DNA of 19,869 nucleotides, taken from NCBI GenBank assembly GCA_003070825.1, contig QBLP01000013.1:1-19869 (forward strand), in the 5' to 3' direction. Positions 6,304 to 13,149 of this stretch are shown here, piece after piece. Source of the stretch: Halanaerobium sp. (lineage in GTDB: Bacteria; Bacillota; Halanaerobiia; Halanaerobiales; Halanaerobiaceae). Made by a program: the position numbers and the translations under genes. The number at the start of each line of letters is the position of its first letter. The first letter of the stretch is position 1. The notes under the pieces are model-generated. The model ran no database searches. It was not told where the DNA came from and was given only the letters and a program-made list of their open reading frames with translations.

Positions 6304-8529
6304 TTATTCACCCTGGTCAAAAATATCTCCAACAATTTCTCTAATTGTAGCTCCACCAGATGATGAATTATCATCACTGCTGCTCTGTGAACTACTGCTG
6401 CTTCCTTTACTTGAGCTTTGAGAACTGCTGCTGGACTTTTCTTTAGGCTCAGGCTTTTCTTCTAATTCTTTTAAGCTTAAACCTACTCTTTCCTGGTCAG
6501 CATCAATATTGATAATTTTGGCTTCTCTAACATCACCAACATTAACTACTTCATCAGCAGTTTTAACATGCTTGTGTGATAACTGAGAAATATGAATTAA
6601 GCCTTCAATACCTTTTTCAACTTCCATAAAGGCACCAAAATCAACCAGTTTAGTAATTTTACCTTCAACAACTTCTCCTTCATAGTGCTTTTCAGCAAAT
6701 TCTTCCCATGGATCGGGCAGTAACTGCTTTAAGCCAAGAGAAATTCTCTCTTCTTCTTTATTAACTCCAAGTACCTGAACTTCAACTTTTTCGCCTTCAG
6801 AAAGAACTTCAGCTGGGCTTTCAATTCTTCCCCAGGACATTTCTGAAATATGAAGTAAACCTTCAATTCCACCCAGGTCAATAAAAGCACCAAAATCAAC
6901 CAGTTTAGTAACAGTACCTTCTACAGTCTGTCCTTCTTCTAGGCTAGCTAAAGTTTCTTCTTTTTTAGCTGCTCTTTCTTTCTCTAATACTTTTTTAGCA
7001 GAAAGAACAACATTATTATTGTCTCTTTCAACTTCAATTACCTTTAAGCGTAATGTTTCTCCAACATAATCGCTTAAGTCATCAACATAGCCAATTGCAA
7101 CATGAGAAGCAGGGATAAATCCTCTTACTCCAACATCTACAACTAAGCCACCTTTAACTTCTTTGGTAACTTCAGCTTCAATGACTTCATCATTTTCATA
7201 TGCTTCAACAATCTTTTCCCAGGCTTTTTCATAGTCAGCCTGCTTTTTAGATAAAATCATATTTCCTTCATCATCTTCTAAAGTTAAGATAACTACTTCA
7301 ATTTCTTCGTCCATGCTTACAATATCATGAGCATCTTCAACAGGACGATGACTTAAATGGCGTAATGGAATAAATCCATCTGTTTTATAATTTACATCAA
7401 CATAAACACCATTGTCATTAATTTCAACTACAGTACCAGTAACTTTCTGACCTTTTCTTAAATCAGCAATATCATTATCGCTATATTTAAATTCGGCCTC
7501 TTCCTGAGTTTCAGCTTCTTCCTCTGCATCTACTTCCGCAGATTCTTCAGCTTCCTCATTGTTATCAGCCTCTTTTTCCTCTGTAGTTTCTTCAGTCTCT
7601 TCTGTTGTTTCCTCTACCTCTTCTACTGTCTCTTCTACAACCTGCTCTTCTTTTTCCTCTACGTTCTCAGTTGACTCAACATTTACTTCTTTGTTTTCTT
7701 CGTTCATTAACTGAATAACCTCCCTTATTAACCAGTCTGGAGTCGATGCTCCAGCTGTAATTCCAACTTTATTTTTTCCAGACAGCCACTCTTTTTCAAT
7801 TTCAGCGGCTGTTTCTATATGATAAGTAGGGGTGTTTGTGGCTGCACAAATTTCTGCCAGCCTGGTAGTATTAGCACTATTATGACCCCCTATTACAAAC
7901 ATGATATCTGCATCCTCAGCTAATCTTTTTGCCGAAGATTGACGTACATCTGTAGTATTACAAATAGTGTTAAAAACTTTTAACTCTTTAACTTCTGTGA
8001 TTACTAAATTAATAATATCCCGAAAAGACTCAGGAGATTTTGTTGTTTGAGCCACAAAACCTACTTTAGCTTTTAGCTCAACAGATTTTAAATCCTCTTT
8101 TTCTCTGATTATAATTGCTTTTTTATCACTTGCCCCATAAATGCCCTGAACTTCTGGGTGATCCTGATCACCATAAATAAAGGTTTGATAGCCTTCATCT
8201 ACCAGCTGTCTGGCATATTTTTGAGCATTTTTAACATAAGGACAGGTAGCATCTATAATCTTAAGATTTTTTTCTCTTGCCTGCTCAATGATTTCTGGTG
8301 CTACTCCATGTGAACGGATAATAACTATCCCAGAATCTATCTCAGCAAGTGAAGAGGCAACTTTAACATTTTTTTCTTCCAACTTTTTAACAACCTGTGG
8401 ATTGTGAATTAGTGGTCCCAGTGTATAAACATTTAAATCATCATTTTCACTGGCAGCTTCCAGAACCATATCTATAGCTCTTTCTACACCAAAACAAAAT
8501 CCAGCCTCTTCTGCTGTAATAACCTCCAG
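6304..8529 (-). CDS. ispH-rpsA: Fusion of IspH (HMBPP reductase) and ribosomal protein S1
   Basis: 741 residues from a probable CTG start. The first 275 or so are IspH, the last step of the MEP isoprenoid pathway (HMBPP to IPP and DMAPP). The three cluster cysteines are at 12, 96 and 190, with SHGV, DHPEVQG, QTTKS, NSAN and TAGASTPD motifs. Residues about 276-348 are an extremely Glu-rich linker. Four S1 RNA-binding repeats follow at about 357-427, 446-514, 531-600 and 617-687, then a Ser-rich tail (about 697-725) ending in TIREIVGDIFDQGE. IspH-S1 fusions are known in Clostridia. Start: AAGGAGGTG (8544-8536) is 8 bases before CTG at 8529, and starting there puts the first cysteine at position 12 as in E. 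coli. GTG 8538 lies inside the ribosome site; TTG 8559 and GTG 8556 lack one. Last gene of the plsX operon; no convincing promoter of its own. Confidence 0.93.
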   Translation of the reverse strand: MEVITAEEAGFCFGVERAIDMVLEAASENDDLNVYTLGPLIHNPQVVKKLEEKNVKVASSLAEIDSGIVIIRSHGVAPEIIEQAREKNLKIIDATCPYVKNAQKYARQLVDEGYQTFIYGDQDHPEVQGIYGASDKKAIIIREKEDLKSVELKAKVGFVAQTTKSPESFRDIINLVITEVKELKVFNTICNTTDVRQSSAKRLAEDADIMFVIGGHNSANTTRLAEICAATNTPTYHIETAAEIEKEWLSGKNKVGITAGASTPDWLIREVIQLMNEENKEVNVESTENVEEKEEQVVEETVEEVEETTEETEETTEEKEADNNEEAEESAEVDAEEEAETQEEAEFKYSDNDIADLRKGQKVTGTVVEINDNGVYVDVNYKTDGFIPLRHLSHRPVEDAHDIVSMDEEIEVVILTLEDDEGNMILSKKQADYEKAWEKIVEAYENDEVIEAEVTKEVKGGLVVDVGVRGFIPASHVAIGYVDDLSDYVGETLRLKVIEVERDNNNVVLSAKKVLEKERAAKKEETLASLEEGQTVEGTVTKLVDFGAFIDLGGIEGLLHISEMSWGRIESPAEVLSEGEKVEVQVLGVNKEEERISLGLKQLLPDPWEEFAEKHYEGEVVEGKITKLVDFGAFMEVEKGIEGLIHISQLSHKHVKTADEVVNVGDVREAKIINIDADQERVGLSLKELEEKPEPKEKSSSSSQSSSKGSSSSSQSSSDDNSSSGGATIREIVGDIFDQGE

Positions 8530-8571
8530 AACCTTCACCTCCTTCCAGCACAACACCAACAGTTGAACAGT

Positions 8572-8595
8572 GCACCCTGAAAATAAACAGGGTAC
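8572..8595 (-). promoter_or_regulatory. Hairpin in the ispH-rpsA leader
   Basis: An 8-bp stem with one G-U pair (ACCCTG...CAGGGT core) and an 8-base loop lies 28 bases upstream of the ribosome site, with no T-tract on the minus strand. The plsC-to-ispH gap is about 156 bases, by far the longest inside this operon, and also holds three runs of 6-7 T (about 8642-8670). Possible leader control or an RNA-processing site; the function is unproven. Confidence 0.4.
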
Positions 8596-8685
8596 CTCTT
8601 AAACTTTTTTCTCTATCAATCTCTAAAATCCTTCTTTAAATCCAAAAAAATTTAAAAAAGAAGCAAAAAACTTGTGCATTGACAA

Positions 8686-9279
8686 TTATTCTTGATAATT
8701 TAGCTCTTTTTGAATTTTAGCCTTAATAAATTGCGAGGCCTCTTTTCGCTCTTCTTTACTCAGTCTTTTTTGAGCAAATTGTTCTAAGCCAAAAGGTTTT
8801 CCGATATTTACTGTAATTCTACCATCTTTTTTAACATTTTTAATTCCAACTGGTAAAACCGGAGCCCCACTTTTAATAGCCAGCATAACTGAACCGGCTT
8901 TAGGGTTCCCAAGTTTTCCTTCAGGACGTCTGGTTCCCTCAGGGAAAAGACCAAGCACCTCTCCATTTTTAATAACAGAGAGCGACTTTTTGACGGCAGT
9001 AATGTCATTTGTACTGCGGTCAACCGGAAAAGCATCTGCTAAAAATAAGACAAATCTTAAAATCGGGTTTTTAAACAATTCCTTTTTGGCCATAAACCTC
9101 ACTGGCCTTGAGAAAATAGCTGCCAGCAGGGGAGGATCATAAGCACTGATATGATTTGACATAATGATTACTCCACCCTGATCTGGTAGATTTTCTCTGC
9201 CATTTATCTTAATTCTAAAAAATATTTTAAAGATGGCAAAGAGCAGCAGTCTAATAATCTGATAGATAATTTTTTTCAC
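8686..9279 (-). CDS. plsC: 1-acylglycerol-3-phosphate O-acyltransferase
   Basis: 197 residues, the short form common in Firmicutes. Converts lysophosphatidic acid to phosphatidic acid at the membrane, following PlsY. The acyltransferase motifs NHISAYD (catalytic His43, Asp48), the VDRST region near 87-90 and FPEGTR (112-117) are intact. A hydrophobic N-terminus (about 4-21) should hold it at the membrane. It starts with GTG overlapping the cmk stop (GTGA), so translation is coupled. The cmk-plsC-ispH order is conserved in many Clostridia as I recall it. Lysophospholipid specificity rather than another acyl acceptor is inferred from the surrounding pathway. Confidence 0.92.
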   Translation of the reverse strand: MKKIIYQIIRLLLFAIFKIFFRIKINGRENLPDQGGVIIMSNHISAYDPPLLAAIFSRPVRFMAKKELFKNPILRFVLFLADAFPVDRSTNDITAVKKSLSVIKNGEVLGLFPEGTRRPEGKLGNPKAGSVMLAIKSGAPVLPVGIKNVKKDGRITVNIGKPFGLEQFAQKRLSKEERKEASQFIKAKIQKELNYQE

Positions 9280-9935
9280 TGTACTTCACCTTCAATAATT
9301 TCTATCATTTTAGCAAGTACCTCGTCAATAGATAAATTGGTTGTGTCCACCAAAACAGCATCTTCTGCTTTTTTTAGTGGTGAATGTTCACGCTCACTAT
9401 CCATTTTATCTCTGCGAGCAATGCTTTCTTTTATTTTTTCAAAATCTGCATCTTTATTTTTGGACCTGACTTCCTGATATCTTCTTCTGGCTCTTTCCTC
9501 TAAAGATGCTGTCAAAAAGAATTTATGGTCTGCTTCAGGTAAAACAACCGTAGTAATATCACGCCCATCCATAACAACCTTGTTGTTCCGGGCAAGCTGC
9601 TGCTGTTTTTTTACTAAAACATCCCGCACTCCTTTAACTGCAGCTGTCTGAGAAACATGTTTATTAACCTCTGCTTTTCTAATTTCTTCACTCACATTTT
9701 CTCCATCAAGGAAAATTTCGCCTTTTTGATCAAAACTGATATCTATTTTCCTGGCAAGCTCTATCAGCTTCTCCTGCTGATTAAAATCAATATTTTCCCG
9801 CAGAGCAGCCAGAGTTACAGCTCTATACATGGCACCAGTATCAAGATGCAGATAATTTAATTTTTGGGCCAGCAGCCTGGCAATTGTACTTTTACCTGCT
9901 CCACCTGGACCATCAATTGCTACTACATTTTCCAT
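9276..9935 (-). CDS. cmk: Cytidylate kinase
   Basis: 219 residues. Phosphorylates CMP and dCMP with ATP. The P-loop GPGGAGKST is at residues 9-17, LDTGAMYRAVTLAAL at about 36-50, DGRDITTVVLPEA at about 123-135, and an arginine-rich lid region (ERARRRYQEV) follows. The GTGA overlap couples it to plsC. The ribosome site is unusual: the best purine run, AAGGTG, is 11 bases from the ATG, which suggests lower initiation or partial dependence on translation from aroH, 28 bases upstream. Confidence 0.96.
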   Translation of the reverse strand: MENVVAIDGPGGAGKSTIARLLAQKLNYLHLDTGAMYRAVTLAALRENIDFNQQEKLIELARKIDISFDQKGEIFLDGENVSEEIRKAEVNKHVSQTAAVKGVRDVLVKKQQQLARNNKVVMDGRDITTVVLPEADHKFFLTASLEERARRRYQEVRSKNKDADFEKIKESIARRDKMDSEREHSPLKKAEDAVLVDTTNLSIDEVLAKMIEIIEGEVQ

Positions 9936-9963
9936 TTAGATCTCAACACCTTTATAGTTATAT

Positions 9964-10320
9964 TTATTTAACTAAATCAGGCCTCAGTTTTTCAGCTTTT
10001 CTTAAATATTGATGTTTTACCTGACTTTTTTCTCTATTCCCATCAACATGCACTAATAATCTTATCATTTTTTGACTACTATTTTCAACCTTCATTTCCT
10101 GCATACATAAAATAGGGGTTAAATCATAGCCAATTTCTCTTAATGCTTTACCGGGATAAACCTTTGTTAGATCATCAGTTGTTGTAGTAATGATACTAAT
10201 TAAATCTTCTTTTTTAAGCTGATTTGCCTGGATCAGATTCTGCATTACTTCTTTAGTTGCAGCCAGAATATCTTCTTCAGTATTTTTTTCAACACTGATC
10301 GCTCCTCTTATTGCATACAC
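9964..10320 (-). CDS. aroH: Chorismate mutase, AroH type
   Basis: 118 residues, like B. subtilis AroH (trimeric, monofunctional). Rearranges chorismate to prephenate for Phe and Tyr synthesis. Active-site residues seen by comparison with the B. subtilis enzyme: Arg5 in RGAISVEKNT, the PGKALREIG arginine, the Cys and Glu of LCMQEMKV, Arg of KMIRLLV and Tyr of HQYLRKAEKLRPDL. Starts at GTG with AGGGGG 8 bases upstream. No other aromatic-pathway gene is in the window; its place between rnc and cmk is probably historical linkage rather than function. Confidence 0.93.
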   Translation of the reverse strand: MYAIRGAISVEKNTEEDILAATKEVMQNLIQANQLKKEDLISIITTTTDDLTKVYPGKALREIGYDLTPILCMQEMKVENSSQKMIRLLVHVDGNREKSQVKHQYLRKAEKLRPDLVK

Positions 10321-10339
10321 TGTCTTATCCCCCTGTTAA

Positions 10340-11053
10340 CTAATCAAGTTTATTTAATTTATCTAAAGCAACTTTTGCTGCTTCCTGCTCAGCTTCCTTT
10401 TTACTTGACCCCTGCCCGGAGCCAAGATTATCTTCATTTAATTTTACAGCAACTATAAAAGTTTTATTGTGATCAGGACCTTCTTCATCAACCACTTCAT
10501 ATTCCGGTCTGTGATTGCCATTTTCCTGGATCACTTCCTGCAGCATTGTTTTATAATCCTGAATATGATTTCCCTCTGCTACATTTATGATATCAATTTT
10601 AAGCAGCTCAAGTATAAAATCTGCTGCTGCTGTAAAACCCTGGTCAAGATATAAAGCACCAAAAATTGCTTCCATAGTATCTGCTAAAATTGAATCTCTT
10701 TCTCTACCACCTGTCATTTCTTCTCCTTTACCCAAGAAAAGGAACTGTCCGAGTTCAATTCTTTTGGCAACTTCTGCTAATATTGGGGCACTTACAATAA
10801 CTGCCCGCATTTTTGCCAGCTCTCCCTCTGGTAAATCAGCAAACTTATTGAATATATAAGTGCTGACCGAAAGGCTTAAAACAGAATCTCCCAAAAACTC
10901 TAAACGTTCATTGTCCTTAATATTAAGACGCCTGTTTTCATTGGGGTATGACTTGTGGGTTAAGGCTCTCTGGATTAACAACTTATTATTAAATTCCAGT
11001 TTTAGACTCTTTTCAAATTCTTTAATTTTTCTCTGATTAAACAATTTTCCCAT
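10340..11053 (-). CDS. rnc: Ribonuclease III
   Basis: 237 residues. Cleaves double-stranded RNA in rRNA and mRNA processing. Catalytic domain with the signature NERLEFLGDSVL (48-59) and ADTMEAIFGALY, giving the metal-binding acids Glu52, Asp56, Asp125 and Glu128; a dsRNA-binding domain from about 167 with the GSGQGSSKKEAEQEAA helix. The chosen ATG (MGKLFNQ) has GGTGAG just upstream; a reading that starts 16 codons earlier would pass through the acpP-rnc hairpin and has no ribosome site. Its stop is 19 bases before aroH. The usual fabF neighbour is missing between acpP and rnc. Confidence 0.96.
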   Translation of the reverse strand: MGKLFNQRKIKEFEKSLKLEFNNKLLIQRALTHKSYPNENRRLNIKDNERLEFLGDSVLSLSVSTYIFNKFADLPEGELAKMRAVIVSAPILAEVAKRIELGQFLFLGKGEEMTGGRERDSILADTMEAIFGALYLDQGFTAAADFILELLKIDIINVAEGNHIQDYKTMLQEVIQENGNHRPEYEVVDEEGPDHNKTFIVAVKLNEDNLGSGQGSSKKEAEQEAAKVALDKLNKLD

Positions 11054-11070
11054 TAATATCTCACCATCCA

Positions 11071-11117
11071 TTAAAATAAATAAAAGGGATGAAAACTCCA
11101 CAGAGGGAGCTTCATCC
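11071..11117 (-). terminator. Terminator-like hairpin between acpP and rnc (partial attenuator)
   Basis: On the minus strand GGATGAA pairs with TTCATCC (11117-11111 and 11093-11087) and CTCC with GGAG, with a small internal loop and a 6-base apical loop. CTTTTATTTATTTTA follows. The stem is strong but the T-tract is interrupted, so partial termination is likely. It would let acpP mRNA exceed that of rnc and the genes after it, as expected for a very abundant carrier protein. Confidence 0.65.
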
Positions 11118-11128
11118 TTAAATATTGT

Positions 11129-11362
11129 TTAAAGAATATCTTCTAAATAACTTACAGCATCCTCTACTGTGCGAATGTCTTCTGCATCTTCATCAGGGAT
11201 TTCTACATCAAATTCTTCTTCAAATGCCATTACTAATTCTACCACATCTAAAGAATCTGCTCCAAGATCTTCTATAAATGAAGAGTCTTCAGTAACTTCA
11301 TCTCTGTCAACTGCTAATTCTTCTGCTACAATATCAATAACTTTATCTAAGATATTATCCAC
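11129..11362 (-). CDS. acpP: Acyl carrier protein
   Basis: 77 residues from GTG at 11362. Carries acyl chains on 4'-phosphopantetheine attached to Ser37 of the LGADSLDVVEL motif; strongly acidic, helical and of normal length. AGGAGG ends 9 bases before this GTG. An earlier in-frame GTG (11371) sits inside the ribosome site and an ATG at 11367 is in another frame. The chosen start puts the modified serine at the family's usual position. Serves FabG and FabK (same operon) and gives acyl-ACP to PlsX. A hairpin follows the stop codon. Confidence 0.97.
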   Translation of the reverse strand: MDNILDKVIDIVAEELAVDRDEVTEDSSFIEDLGADSLDVVELVMAFEEEFDVEIPDEDAEDIRTVEDAVSYLEDIL

Positions 11363-11402
11363 TCCATTCACCTCCTTCCCAGGGCCTTGAGCTCAAAACA
11401 AG

Positions 11403-12149
11403 TTAAGCGCCCATGCCTCCATCAATTTTAATTACTTCACCATTTATGTAGTTTGCATTATCTGAAGCTAAAAATGATACTAAATCTGCTACTTCTTCTG
11501 CTCTGCCAAAACGAGCCAGAGGAACCTGTTCTATGATTCCCTCTTTGATACTGTCACTCAGCTCATCTGTCATTTCTGTATCTATAAAGCCAGGAGCTAT
11601 TGCATTTGAGCAGACTCCTTTTGTAGCCAGTTCTTTGGCCATTGTTTTAGTAAAGCCAACAATTCCTGCTTTTGCAGCTGAATAATTAGCCTGACCTGCA
11701 TTACCATTAACTCCTACCACAGAAGATAGATTAATTAACTTAGCATTTTCAGCTTTAAGTAAATATCTTACTGCATTTTTGGTGCAGTTAAATACACCTT
11801 TTAAATTAATATCTAAAACCTGATCCCAGTCTTCTTCCTTCATTCTTAAAATAAGCTTATCCTTTGTAATTCCGGCATTGTTAACCAAAACATTAAGGCC
11901 GCCCATTTTTTTATAAGCAGTTTTGACTAGATTAGCTGCCTGATCGAAATCACTCACATCAGCCTGAATCAGATGAGCGGTACCACCAGCTGCTTCAATT
12001 TCACTTTTAACTTCTTCGGCTCTTTCCTTAGAATGAGCATAATTAATAACAACTTCTGCCCCTAAAGCAGCCATTTTCTTTGCTATTTCAGCTCCTATAC
12101 CGCGGGAGCTTCCTGTGATTAATACTTTTTTATCGTTAAGGTTTATCAA
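11403..12149 (-). CDS. fabG: 3-oxoacyl-ACP reductase
   Basis: 248 residues from TTG at 12149. NADPH-dependent reduction of 3-oxoacyl-ACP in fatty-acid elongation; short-chain dehydrogenase fold. Cofactor motif TGSSRGIG, NNAG, the catalytic Ser143, Tyr156 and Lys160 (NLSSVVG...NYSAAKAG), and the family C-terminus KIDGGMGA are present. The TTG has AGAGGTG 6 bases upstream. A GTG at 12158 would fall in the ribosome site itself and give 251 residues, so the start is not certain. Sits between fabK and acpP, where fabD would usually precede it. A weak promoter-like pair (TTTAAT, 16 bases, TATAAG) lies in the short gap behind fabK. Confidence 0.95.
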   Translation of the reverse strand: MINLNDKKVLITGSSRGIGAEIAKKMAALGAEVVINYAHSKERAEEVKSEIEAAGGTAHLIQADVSDFDQAANLVKTAYKKMGGLNVLVNNAGITKDKLILRMKEEDWDQVLDINLKGVFNCTKNAVRYLLKAENAKLINLSSVVGVNGNAGQANYSAAKAGIVGFTKTMAKELATKGVCSNAIAPGFIDTEMTDELSDSIKEGIIEQVPLARFGRAEEVADLVSFLASDNANYINGEVIKIDGGMGA

Positions 12150-12201
12150 ATTTGACACCTCTTTTTTCTTATAATAAATTTAAGCTGTGATTAAATGTAT
12201 A

Positions 12202-13149
12202 TTACTTCAGCAGACTGTGACTATTTTTAATAACAGCTTCTGCTTCTTCAATAATCTCATCTACTATTTCTCTTACACTTTTAATTTCAGAAATCATTCC
12301 TGAAATCTGACCGGCCATTACACTACCCTGGTCAACATCACCATCAATAACAGCGTCCCGAAGCTTACCTGATCCCAGTTCTTCTACTTCTTCAGGTTTG
12401 GCTCCTTCCTTTTCCAGCCTGTCTATCTCTTTAGTCAGCTTGTTTTTAAGGTTTCGCACCGGATGGCCTGTGCTGCGGCCTGTAACAACTGCATCACGAT
12501 CTCTGGCTCCTACAATGGCCTTTTTAAAGTCTTCAGAAGCTGTACATTCTTCAGAACAGACAAATCTGGTCCCAATCTGAGCACCCTTTGCTCCCAGAGC
12601 AAGCACTGCCGCCAGACCCCGACCGTCAGCAACTCCACCAGCTGCTATTACCGGTACCTTAACTGCATTAACTACCTGAGGTACTAAAGCCATAGTAGTC
12701 AGCTCTCCGATATGACCTCCAGCCTCTGTTCCTTCTACTATAACTGCATCTACCTTTAGCCTTTCCATTCTTCTGGCTAAAGCTACAGAAGGAACTACAG
12801 GAATAACTTTAGATCCTACTTCCTGAAATCTTTTTACATGTTTACCAGGATTACCGGCACCTGTAGTAATTACAGGAACTTTTTTCTCTATTGCCAGTTC
12901 TATTATATCATCTGCAAAAGGAGAGAGTAACATAATATTTAAACCAAATGGCTTATCAGTCAGATCTCTTACCTTTTCAATTTCTTTTTCAATAACATCT
13001 GCCGGAGCATTACCAGCTCCAATTATACCCAGGCCACCTGCACTGGAAACAGCTGCAGCAAGTTCGCCAGTTGCAACCCAGGCCATACCTCCCTGAATAA
13101 TTGGCTTCTCAATCTCTAGTAAATCACATAGTTCAGTTTTCAATGCCAT
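12202..13149 (-). CDS. fabK: Enoyl-ACP reductase II (FMN-dependent FabK)
   Basis: 315 residues, close to pneumococcal FabK. A TIM-barrel flavoprotein that reduces trans-2-enoyl-ACP with NAD(P)H, the last step of each elongation cycle; it is the triclosan-insensitive alternative to FabI. QGGMAWVA (19-26), the GGLGIIGAGNAP loop, TTGAGNP, EAGGHIG with His146 (catalytic His144 in S. pneumoniae), AAGGVADG and GSVMAGQ match FabK rather than plain nitronate monooxygenases. The ATG follows the plsX stop directly (TAAATG) and uses a GAGGAG site inside the end of plsX, so the pair is coupled. fabH, often found between these two genes, is absent. Confidence 0.94.
   Translation of the reverse strand: MALKTELCDLLEIEKPIIQGGMAWVATGELAAAVSSAGGLGIIGAGNAPADVIEKEIEKVRDLTDKPFGLNIMLLSPFADDIIELAIEKKVPVITTGAGNPGKHVKRFQEVGSKVIPVVPSVALARRMERLKVDAVIVEGTEAGGHIGELTTMALVPQVVNAVKVPVIAAGGVADGRGLAAVLALGAKGAQIGTRFVCSEECTASEDFKKAIVGARDRDAVVTGRSTGHPVRNLKNKLTKEIDRLEKEGAKPEEVEELGSGKLRDAVIDGDVDQGSVMAGQISGMISEIKSVREIVDEIIEEAEAVIKNSHSLLK

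Noticed and set aside
7480..7700. Low-complexity tract in ispH-rpsA as a DNA repeat or mobile insertion
   Set aside because: It is a Glu-rich coding linker with mixed GAA/GAG codons, in frame with both domains and without terminal repeats or target duplication.
8640..8688. Terminator after plsC
   Set aside because: There are several T-runs, but the only hairpin (TTGT/ACAA) has four base pairs and is too weak to support a terminator call.
8808..9035. Second minus-strand open frame inside plsC
   Set aside because: It is out of frame within the conserved acyltransferase core and shows no motif of its own.
11054..11101. A 16-codon extension of RNase III
   Set aside because: It runs through the acpP-rnc hairpin and T-tract, has no ribosome site, and the family N-terminus fits the later ATG.
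12202..13149. Nitronate monooxygenase instead of FabK
   Set aside because: The fold family is shared, but the motifs with His146 in EAGGHIG, the length and the place between plsX and fabG agree with FabK.
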